Shown piece by piece: positions 1-4,519 of a stretch of 7,438 nucleotides of DNA (within the stretch, counting starts at the first letter, position 1; the number at the start of each line of letters is the position of its first letter). Below the pieces are notes generated by a model, which was given only the letters and a program-made list of their open reading frames with translations, had not been told where the DNA came from and did not search any database. A program made the position numbers and the translations under genes. The stretch covers positions 1 through 7,438 of the forward strand of contig CAIWTC010000555.1 of assembly GCA_903915485.1 (NCBI GenBank), read 5' to 3'. Source of the stretch: an uncultured Ignavibacteriales bacterium (GTDB lineage: Bacteria > Bacteroidota > Ignavibacteria > Ignavibacteriales > Ignavibacteriaceae).

Positions 1-1049
1 ATAAGGGCAGTTTGGTTGCTAACGAAATTCAGCATAACCGCGTTGGAATACTTTCTTATAATATAGAAAGAATGAAGGCGTTTAATGCGGCAATAATAAA
101 AATGCCTGGTGAGCAAATCTCCTCGTTCTATCCTGAGTTTTTCGATAAGGTTTTGGTTGATGCTCCCTGTAGTGGTTTAGGCATAATTCAAAAAAAGGGT
201 GAAGTTAGTAATTGGTGGAATGCCGATTTAGTAAAAAAGCTTTCATACATGCAGCAGAAACTAGCTATATCCGGATTGAAGTGCTTAAAGCCCGGCGGGA
301 CATTGCTTTACTCTACTTGCACTTTAACAACAGAAGAGAACGAAGAAATAATTAATTATTTACTGGACAATTATCCTGTCGAAGTTGAGCAGGTAACGAT
401 ACCGCTTAAGCAAAAAAATGGAATTGTATCCTTTGGAGAAAAAAACCTTTCTGACGAGGTGAGCAAGTCAGTTCGTATAGACCCGATTGAATCCGGGACG
501 GAAGGATTTTTCCTCGCGAAGATAATTAAACGCGATAGCATGGAGAAAGAACATAAACCGAAAAAGCGGTTGGAAGCAAATAAGTTTAAGCATAACGCTT
601 CTATAGAACTTGCTCAAAAACATATCACTGAATTATTTGGTATTCCGGCAGAGGTGCTTAATGAATATAGCTACATTGAGAGAATGCTGGATATATACTT
701 GGTTTCTAAAAATTGGGACGGCGGCTTTTATACTCAGCACCATAAACTTGGATTAAAGATTGGGACGCTCGATAAATACGGCAACTTCATTGCACATACG
801 AACCTAGTCCAAATATTTGATAAATACATAATGCGTAATGTGTATGAGTGCAGTTCCATGGAAGAGATTAAGGCATACCTGGATGGTGGAATAATACGCA
901 ACAGTGAAATCACGCAAAAGCGCGGTCAGGCTGCAATAAAGTACAGGGGGAGAATTTTAGGTACGGGCGTATTTATCGATGGCGGACTGAAGAGCAGATT
1001 CCCTCGCTCCTTCAGAACGCAGGCAATAACTATGGCTAACGCTGACTAA
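1..1049 (+). CDS. RsmB/RsmF (NOL1/NOP2/Sun) family rRNA m5C methyltransferase, 5' end cut by window
   Basis: This is the C-terminal part of an S-adenosylmethionine-dependent RNA cytosine-5 methyltransferase, which would modify rRNA in the cytoplasm. The reading frame is open to the left edge (first full codon at 3), so the N-terminal domain and the SAM-binding glycine motif lie outside the window. Visible hallmarks are motif IV DAPCSG (159-176) and motif VI STCTLTTEENE (312-344). These supply the two cysteines used by this family: the nucleophile in motif VI (codon 318-320) and the product-release cysteine in motif IV. The wording around both motifs resembles RsmF (YebU). After a lysine-rich linker, the last ~105 residues (about 730-1046) resemble the PUA-like RNA-binding tail of RsmF, ending with a GTGVFIDGGLKSRFPRS segment. 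Family assignment is strong; the exact target cytosine is unknown. The gene ends 3 bp from a convergent gene. Confidence 0.9.
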   Translation, partial: KGSLVANEIQHNRVGILSYNIERMKAFNAAIIKMPGEQISSFYPEFFDKVLVDAPCSGLGIIQKKGEVSNWWNADLVKKLSYMQQKLAISGLKCLKPGGTLLYSTCTLTTEENEEIINYLLDNYPVEVEQVTIPLKQKNGIVSFGEKNLSDEVSKSVRIDPIESGTEGFFLAKIIKRDSMEKEHKPKKRLEANKFKHNASIELAQKHITELFGIPAEVLNEYSYIERMLDIYLVSKNWDGGFYTQHHKLGLKIGTLDKYGNFIAHTNLVQIFDKYIMRNVYECSSMEEIKAYLDGGIIRNSEITQKRGQAAIKYRGRILGTGVFIDGGLKSRFPRSFRTQAITMANAD

Positions 1050-1052
1050 TAC

Positions 1053-1490
1053 TCAACGGAAAAAAGCTGCTGCTGTAGGTGCATGCATTGATGGATTCGA
1101 AAACAAATTCATCTCAGGGATTAATTGTAACGGGAAAGAGCGAATGTTTTTTGTCAACGAGGCATCCATTTTGTGCATAACTGCTGCAAGTTTCACATAT
1201 AGATAAGGTTCAACACCGATATAAAGCATTGCATCAGAGTTTGCAAATTTAGATTTTCTAGAACTCAGGAATGCAAGCATTCTTGGAAGATCGGAACTTC
1301 TTAAATCATTCTCCTGTAAAATTACACCGATTGCAAATTTATTGCCTTTGCGGGCAAGCATATCAATAGTATAATTTCCAACCAAGGGCGGGTCAGTTAA
1401 ATAATTTCCAAATTTACGGTGAATTATTTTGTAACCGTCAGCCCAAAACTGTGTAACCAATAAGTCAATGAGATCTTTTCTTAGGTTCAT
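1053..1490 (-). CDS. Hypothetical protein with PD-(D/E)xK-like topology, catalytic residues apparently lost
   Basis: I do not recognise a named family for this 145-residue protein. Its predicted order of elements is helix (3-18), strand (21-27), strand (40-47), strand (51-59), helix (67-85), strand (86-93) and helix (95-108). This matches the alpha-beta-beta-beta-alpha-beta core of restriction-endonuclease-like (PD-(D/E)xK) proteins. Asp43, in TIDMLARKGN, sits where the first catalytic aspartate normally is. The following strand reads FAIGVIL where an active enzyme would have ExK, so catalysis looks unlikely. A role in DNA binding or as a structural partner is inference. It is the last gene of the lexA unit, 17 bp behind the WYL-like gene, with a good ribosome binding site (GGAG, 8-nt spacer). 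A new alpha/beta fold is an alternative. Confidence 0.75.
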   Translation of the reverse strand: MNLRKDLIDLLVTQFWADGYKIIHRKFGNYLTDPPLVGNYTIDMLARKGNKFAIGVILQENDLRSSDLPRMLAFLSSRKSKFANSDAMLYIGVEPYLYVKLAAVMHKMDASLTKNIRSFPLQLIPEMNLFSNPSMHAPTAAAFFR

Positions 1491-1498
1491 GGTATTAT

Positions 1499-1502
1499 CT
1501 CC
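1499..1502 (-). promoter_or_regulatory. Ribosome binding site of the PD-(D/E)xK-like gene
   Basis: GTGGAGATAATACC precedes the ATG at 1490, giving a GGAG core with an 8-nt spacer inside the 17-bp gap behind the WYL-like gene. It supports real translation of the distal gene of the lexA unit. Confidence 0.6.
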
Positions 1503-1507
1503 ACTAA

Positions 1508-1759
1508 TTAGTTATAAATAGGAGAAAGTGGAATATTCGGGATGAAACTTTCGCTAGGGAGTATGCGTATATTAGCTATTTTTTCAAAGTCAAACTTCTT
1601 CATTTTTCTACCAAGGTTTGACCTGCCGTAAAGAGCCTTCGTTCCGTCTTCTTCAATAAAAATAAAATACGGGTCGAGAACTTCTTCATTTAAGTTATAG
1701 TAAAACCGGACCTTCATCCGATTTGTTATTGCTTGTTCAAATATTTCTGATTTAATCAT
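1508..1759 (-). CDS. Small stand-alone WYL-domain-like protein in the lexA operon
   Basis: This 83-residue protein looks like a lone WYL-type (SH3-like beta-barrel) domain without the usual N-terminal helix-turn-helix. It begins with a helix and the pattern AITNRMKVRFYYN, typical of the WYL 'AIxxxxxVxFxY' opening. It continues with DPYFIFIEEDGTKALYG and ends with KKFDFEKIANIRIL, like the FRLDRI closing strand of WYL domains. WYL domains are known ligand- or nucleic-acid-sensing modules; in the mycobacterial DNA-damage regulator PafBC they respond to single-stranded DNA. A DNA-damage role here is inferred from position, directly behind lexA. An ATG at 1789 would add ten residues and overlap lexA by 13 bp. 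I prefer the ATG at 1759 because AAAGGT lies 6 nt upstream and the WYL-like similarity starts after it. The gap to the lexA stop is then 17 bp. Confidence 0.72.
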   Translation of the reverse strand: MIKSEIFEQAITNRMKVRFYYNLNEEVLDPYFIFIEEDGTKALYGRSNLGRKMKKFDFEKIANIRILPSESFIPNIPLSPIYN

Positions 1760-1765
1760 TTTATT

Positions 1766-1771
1766 ACCTTT
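1766..1771 (-). promoter_or_regulatory. Ribosome binding site deciding the start of the WYL-like gene
   Basis: On the minus strand AAAGGT lies 6 nt before the ATG at 1759. The alternative upstream ATG at 1789 sits inside the lexA coding end and has no comparable purine-rich motif, so this site favours the shorter 83-residue product. Confidence 0.6.
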
Positions 1772-1776
1772 AAAAT

Positions 1777-2403
1777 TTAGGGCATCCATCTCATGACGCC
1801 AACAACCTTACCTATTATCGAAAATTCCTCGAAATTGTTTATAGTTATAGGCGAAAAACTTTTATTAGCAGGCAAAAGTTGTACCAAACCATTTTTTTGG
1901 TGGAATCTTTTGACTGTCGCTTCATCGCCTAGCTGAGCTACGACAATTTCGTCGTTATCGGCTTCCGAACAAGGACTGACAATTACATAATCTCCATCGA
2001 AGATTCCGTCATCAATCATGCTCTCGCCTTTTACCTTTAATGCGAAATGCTCATTCTTGTTTTTCAGAAAAGCATTATCGACTAATAAATTACCATCCAA
2101 GTTTTCTATTGCAGTTATGGGAACGCCCGCTGCAACACGGCCGACAACCGGAATTCTTCTGAAAGGGTCAATATCTATTGTATTTGACGCCTTAATTAAC
2201 GAAATAGTTCTTCGAGTATTCGTGCCCTTGGTCACATAGCCTTTCTTCTCAAGCGCATCTATATGGCGCTGAACGCCAAATGTTGACGCTAATCCAAACC
2301 TCGAGCCAATATCTCGAAGTGTAGGTGAGTATCCGCATTCGCGAATGAACTCATCTATGAAATTAAGAATCTCTTCTTGTCTGTCGGTTAAATTTTTGCT
2401 CAT
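1777..2403 (-). CDS. lexA: LexA repressor, SOS-response regulator with self-cleaving S24 peptidase domain
   Basis: LexA represses DNA-repair genes and, when RecA filaments form on single-stranded DNA, cuts itself and releases them. The 208-residue length is normal. Residues 1-70 are the winged helix-turn-helix DNA-binding domain (LTDRQEEILNFI, then SPTLRDIGSRFGL and a recognition helix around FGVQRHIDALEKKGYV). The cleavage site is Ala92-Gly93 in RVAAGVP. The catalytic dyad is Ser128 (KGESMIDDGI) and Lys165 (EATVKRF). All key residues are present, so the protein should be fully functional. It is the first gene of a three-gene minus-strand unit with a WYL-like protein and a nuclease-fold-like protein, which is not the familiar lexA-imuA-imuB-dnaE2 arrangement. 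No Shine-Dalgarno motif is visible before the ATG at 2403. The upstream region contains two palindromic operators, indicating autoregulation. Confidence 0.97.
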   Translation of the reverse strand: MSKNLTDRQEEILNFIDEFIRECGYSPTLRDIGSRFGLASTFGVQRHIDALEKKGYVTKGTNTRRTISLIKASNTIDIDPFRRIPVVGRVAAGVPITAIENLDGNLLVDNAFLKNKNEHFALKVKGESMIDDGIFDGDYVIVSPCSEADNDEIVVAQLGDEATVKRFHQKNGLVQLLPANKSFSPITINNFEEFSIIGKVVGVMRWMP

Positions 2404-2411
2404 AATATTAT

Positions 2412-2429
2412 AGTGTACAATTGTTTACT
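2412..2429. promoter_or_regulatory. Putative LexA operator 1, over the lexA transcription start
   Basis: AGTGTAC-AATT-GTTTACT is an imperfect palindrome: the half sites AGTGTAC and AGTAAAC differ at three of seven positions. With one more matching base on each side (T2411, A2430) it forms a 20-bp near-palindrome. It lies 9-26 bp upstream of the lexA ATG, over the start point predicted from the promoter. It shares the half-site pattern AGTGTnC with the second operator, whose centre is 26 bp away. That LexA is the binder is inferred from position and the repeated design. Confidence 0.65.
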
Positions 2430-2432
2430 ACA

Positions 2433-2461
2433 AATATAGTGTGCAAACGAACACTTGTCAA
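2433..2461 (-). promoter_or_regulatory. lexA promoter (TTGACA, 17-bp spacer, TATATT)
   Basis: On the minus strand a perfect -35 TTGACA (2461-2456) is followed after exactly 17 bp by TATATT (2438-2433). The -10 continues as TATATTTG, which also fits the TAnnTTTG pattern described for Bacteroidota housekeeping promoters. The predicted start is near 2426, leaving a leader of roughly 24 nt before the lexA ATG with no Shine-Dalgarno motif. Operator 2 occupies the spacer and operator 1 covers the start point. Confidence 0.75.
2438..2455. promoter_or_regulatory. Putative LexA operator 2, between the -35 and -10 boxes
   Basis: AGTGTGC-AAAC-GAACACT is a palindrome with AGTGTnC half sites facing each other across 4 bp. 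It fills the 17-bp spacer between the lexA -35 and -10 hexamers, so a bound repressor would block RNA polymerase. Together with operator 1 it suggests the consensus AGTGTnC-N4-GnACACT. Confidence 0.68.
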
Positions 2462-2516
2462 GTAAAAAGTGAAAAATATTTCAACTATTTTTCTTTATAG
2501 TGTAATAACAATCAGT

Positions 2517-2575
2517 AGGAGGAAATAGTGCAATGGGACAATATTAATTTATTGTTAAGCTGGAAAGAAAACTAA
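2517..2575 (+). other. Isolated strong Shine-Dalgarno with 15-codon open frame, divergent from lexA
   Basis: AGGAGG (2517-2522) lies 5 nt before a GTG that opens a 15-codon frame (2528-2572, stop TAA 2573-2575), encoding a peptide that would read MQWDNINLLLSWKEN. An ATG at 2533 gives only four codons. The site lies divergently upstream of the lexA promoter. I found no convincing promoter hexamers for it, although TATAGT occurs at 2496-2501. It may be chance in a purine-rich stretch, a leader peptide or a tiny gene. Confidence 0.2.
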
Positions 2576-2668
2576 AATATCGGGGAAAAAGGCTAATATT
2601 AGACATGTGTATCATTATAACCTGTCACATTCAATAATATGAATGAGCATTCTTATATATAATTGCAT

Positions 2669-2699
2669 CCCGGTATAGATTAGGCTATCTATACCAGGG
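2669..2699 (-). terminator. Hairpin behind spoVG, possible transcription terminator or 3' stabiliser
   Basis: GGTATAGAT (2672-2680) and ATCTATACC (2687-2695) form a perfect 9-bp stem with a 6-nt loop, extended by outer C-G pairs around a single mismatched or bulged base. It starts 21 bp beyond the spoVG stop. The expected run of T after the stem is missing on either strand, so it is not a textbook intrinsic terminator. A role as an mRNA 3' end or a factor-dependent terminator is inference. Confidence 0.45.
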
Positions 2700-2720
2700 C
2701 TAAAAATGTATTTAAATTAT

Positions 2721-3005
2721 TTAAAAAGAGGAGTTATCTGAAATTGGTGGCGGTACTTTGCCCCCTTGTCTTTCATACTCTGCAACTCCGATTTTATTTA
2801 CTTCATCGCGGAGTTCACGCGGCATAACAACTTTATCATAGTACTTTCTGTCTCTGCCCTTCTCGCTTGGAACGCCTACGAATAAACCATTCTTACCGTT
2901 GGTGATCTTAAATCCTTTGATAAGCAGTCCTTCACTGGTTTCTATATCGAAAAAAGCATGAAGGTTTGTATTGTTGTCAACTAGTTTAACATTCAAGATT
3001 TTCAT
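2721..3005 (-). CDS. spoVG: SpoVG family nucleic-acid-binding regulator
   Basis: SpoVG is a small protein known as a septation/sporulation factor in Bacillus and as a site-specific DNA- and RNA-binding regulator in staphylococci and spirochaetes. This 94-residue copy is close to the usual 85-100. It has the family layout: an N-terminal strand MKILNVKLVD, a central GLFVGVPSEKG (40-50) corresponding to the conserved 'NGLFVAMPS' motif, the DKVVMP segment matching the 'DIxHPI' region, and a C-terminal helix (RELRDEVNKIGVAEYER). The tail after 80 is short and polar. The start at 3005 has AGGA 10 nt upstream. It stands alone, with a 161-bp gap to the oxidoreductase gene upstream and a hairpin downstream. 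Nothing else in the window points to sporulation, so a general regulatory role is more likely. The gene symbol reflects family membership only. Confidence 0.9.
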   Translation of the reverse strand: MKILNVKLVDNNTNLHAFFDIETSEGLLIKGFKITNGKNGLFVGVPSEKGRDRKYYDKVVMPRELRDEVNKIGVAEYERQGGKVPPPISDNSSF

Positions 3006-3015
3006 ATGCTTTGAA

Positions 3016-3019
3016 TCCT
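3016..3019 (-). promoter_or_regulatory. Ribosome binding site of spoVG
   Basis: ATAGGATTC on the minus strand places an AGGA core 10 nt before the ATG at 3005. No other in-frame start is close, and the SpoVG similarity begins at the first residue. I could not identify a convincing promoter in the AT-rich 3006-3166 gap. Confidence 0.5.
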
Positions 3020-3166
3020 ATAATGTGTTTAAGATATTCTTGAGTAAAATATATTAATGAAATATAATAAATGTTGTTGAATAGGTGAAATTATTTTGCA
3101 GGGGTATTGGGAATAACAGTTAGGGGATGATGTGCTCGAAACGCTTCAATATATAGATGAGGAAGA

Positions 3167-4405
3167 CTATAACTCCAAAGTACCCGATGCCGCCTTAGCA
3201 GCTGTATATGCAGTTGTCCACGCAGCTTGAAAATTGAATCCTCCTGTTAATGCATCAACATCTATAACTTCGCCGCCAAAGTAAATACCATCGAGTATTT
3301 TGCTTTCCATTCTTTTCCAATTTATTTCTTTACGGTTAATGCCGCCGCAAGTTACGAACTCATCTTTGTTGGTTGATTTACCTGTGATTCTAAGAGTAAG
3401 TGAAAATAAGTTGTCAGTTAGATCCCGTTTTTTCTTTTTAGAGAGGTCTCTCCACTTTTCTATTTGATTTATTCCGCTTAAGGAAATTATTTTATTCCAA
3501 AGCCGGCGGGGGATGTTGAAGTGATTATCGCCATAAATATATTTTAATGGATTATCTTCAGCAATAGAATTTAATTCACTAAAAAGTAATTCGGCATTCT
3601 TAAAGCTTGTAAGGTTAAGTGATAATGAAAAATGATATTCTAGATGGTGAAGTTCTCTGGCGCATAATGCTGAAAGTTTTAAAATAGCGGGACCGCTTAT
3701 ACCCTCATGAGTGAACAGTACCGGACCGCGAAGAGATTTATTAAGTCCGGATATCTTTACTTCTGCATCCTGAATTGATATCCCGGTGATGTCATCTGTA
3801 TAATCATTATCAATTTTAAAGCTAAATAAAGATGGGACCGGTGGAATTATTTCATGTCCGAGAGAAGACAGGATTTCCCACATGTGCGAACTGCTTCCTG
3901 TGGCAATAAATATTTTATTAGAAAATATTTCCTGTTTATTTGAAGTACTGATACTCCACTTGCTCTCTGTTCGTTTGATGGATGTAACTGAAGTATTATA
4001 AACTGTGCTTGTGTTTGGCGACTCGGAATGCTGCAGAAGACAGTCAACAATTGTTTCTGATTTATTGCTCTCGGGAAATACTCTTCCGTCAGGCTCTGCC
4101 TTTAATTTTACTCCCCGTTCTTCAAACCATTTTTTACATTCGGAAGAACCAAATGAATGGAATAGCGGCAGTAACTCTTTGCTTCCTCTGGGGTAGAATG
4201 ATGATAGTTCTTTTGGGTTTTCGCACGAGTTGGTAACATTGCATCTTCCCCCGCCAGAGACGCGAACTTTATTGAGCGGAGTACTTGACTTCTCAAGAAT
4301 CAAAACTTTGAGAGATGGGTTAATTGCAGTAACATTTGCCGAAAAGAATAATCCGGCAGCACCGCCTCCAATAACAACAATGTCAAATGTTTGGTTATTA
4401 ATCAT
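3167..4405 (-). CDS. FAD-dependent oxidoreductase, HI0933/BaiN (YhiN) family
   Basis: This 412-residue cytoplasmic flavoprotein has the normal length for the HI0933-like family (aminoacetone-oxidase/BaiN-type), whose physiological substrate is mostly unknown. The N-terminal dinucleotide-binding motif is IGGGAAGL (12-19), followed by the acidic strand end ILEKS and the family signature SGGGRCNVTN (50-59). A second nucleotide-contact segment IATGSSS is at 167-173, the diagnostic FTHEGISGP at 231-239, CGGINRKEI at 353-361, and the FAD-closing GGEVIDVDALTGGFN at 377-391. No key motif is missing. The start at 4405 is fixed by the Rossmann strand beginning at residue 7, but no Shine-Dalgarno motif is visible. 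Instead, a large inverted-repeat structure (4404-4479) ends within the start codon. It lies 114 bp behind serS and may have its own promoter there. Function beyond 'flavoprotein oxidoreductase' should not be assumed. Confidence 0.93.
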   Translation of the reverse strand: MINNQTFDIVVIGGGAAGLFFSANVTAINPSLKVLILEKSSTPLNKVRVSGGGRCNVTNSCENPKELSSFYPRGSKELLPLFHSFGSSECKKWFEERGVKLKAEPDGRVFPESNKSETIVDCLLQHSESPNTSTVYNTSVTSIKRTESKWSISTSNKQEIFSNKIFIATGSSSHMWEILSSLGHEIIPPVPSLFSFKIDNDYTDDITGISIQDAEVKISGLNKSLRGPVLFTHEGISGPAILKLSALCARELHHLEYHFSLSLNLTSFKNAELLFSELNSIAEDNPLKYIYGDNHFNIPRRLWNKIISLSGINQIEKWRDLSKKKKRDLTDNLFSLTLRITGKSTNKDEFVTCGGINRKEINWKRMESKILDGIYFGGEVIDVDALTGGFNFQAAWTTAYTAAKAASGTLEL

Positions 4406-4479
4406 ATAGCTAGGCGATGTGTAAAATTGAATTACTCAATTGATTAGATGTTCTAATCATTTACACATCGCCGCTATAT
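4404..4479. repeat. 76-bp inverted-repeat element folding as a three-way junction
   Basis: The outer arms GGCGATGTGTAAA (4413-4425) and TTTACACATCGCC (4460-4472) pair perfectly over 13 bp. After a 2-nt bulge (TA, 4411-4412) they continue for 7 more bp as ATATAGC (4404-4410) with GCTATAT (4473-4479). Between them two hairpins fill every base: ATTGA/TCAAT with loop ATTAC (4426-4440) and TGATTAGA/TCTAATCA with loop TGT (4441-4459). The result is a junction with no unpaired bases at its centre. It occupies most of the serS-oxidoreductase gap and overlaps two bases of the oxidoreductase ATG. It could be a small non-autonomous mobile element or a structured 5' leader. No second copy is present in this window. 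Confidence 0.85.
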
Positions 4480-4505
4480 TTAATTGGTTCATTAAATTTT
4501 GTCAA
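4477..4505 (-). promoter_or_regulatory. Possible promoter for the FAD oxidoreductase gene
   Basis: On the minus strand a perfect TTGACA (4505-4500), just behind the serS stop, is followed after 17 bp by TAAATA (4482-4477), or after 16 bp by TTAAAT. The -35 is strong and the -10 weak. The predicted start near 4470 would make the transcript begin at the base of the three-way-junction element, so the leader would consist almost entirely of that structure. Confidence 0.4.
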
Positions 4506-4519
4506 TGAAGATTGCTTTA

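Larger units (their letters stand above)
2456..2720. other. Intergenic stretch between the lexA promoter and the spoVG 3' end
   Basis: No open frame of useful length is present on either strand. It is very AT-rich and contains a third copy of TATAGTGTA (2496-2504), like those starting at 2409 and 2435 in the operators but without a matching second half. It also has the isolated AGGAGG, a 10-bp palindrome CTAATATTAG (2593-2602), a small CATTCA/TGATTG-like hairpin whose actual arms are CATTCA and TGAATG (2628-2645), and a stronger hairpin behind spoVG at 2669-2699. Confidence 0.5.

Noticed and set aside
1760..1789. Start of the WYL-like gene at 1789
   Set aside because: That ATG lies within the last codons of lexA without a ribosome binding site; the ATG at 1759 has AAAGGT at good distance.
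2018..2239. 73-codon open frame on the plus strand inside lexA
   Set aside because: It is fully antisense to the well-conserved lexA frame, has no ribosome binding site, and its translation has no recognisable domain.
2711..2725. TTTAAAT-T-ATTTAAA palindrome at the spoVG stop
   Set aside because: The symmetry is perfect but composed only of A and T in a very AT-rich stretch, so chance is likely.
3006..3166. Hidden small gene or promoter in the spoVG-oxidoreductase gap
   Set aside because: I found no open frame with a ribosome binding site, and only loosely matching promoter hexamers in AT-rich sequence.
4404..4479. tRNA, hammerhead ribozyme or integron attC site as the identity of the three-way-junction element
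   Set aside because: It lacks a cloverleaf with anticodon and T-arm motifs, lacks the CUGAUGA and GAAA core of hammerheads (its junction has no unpaired bases), and lacks the RYYYAAC/GTTRRRY ends of attC sites.
4404..4479. Intrinsic terminator for serS
   Set aside because: The fold is strong but is followed on the minus strand by the oxidoreductase start codon, not by a T run, and the branched shape is not typical of terminators.
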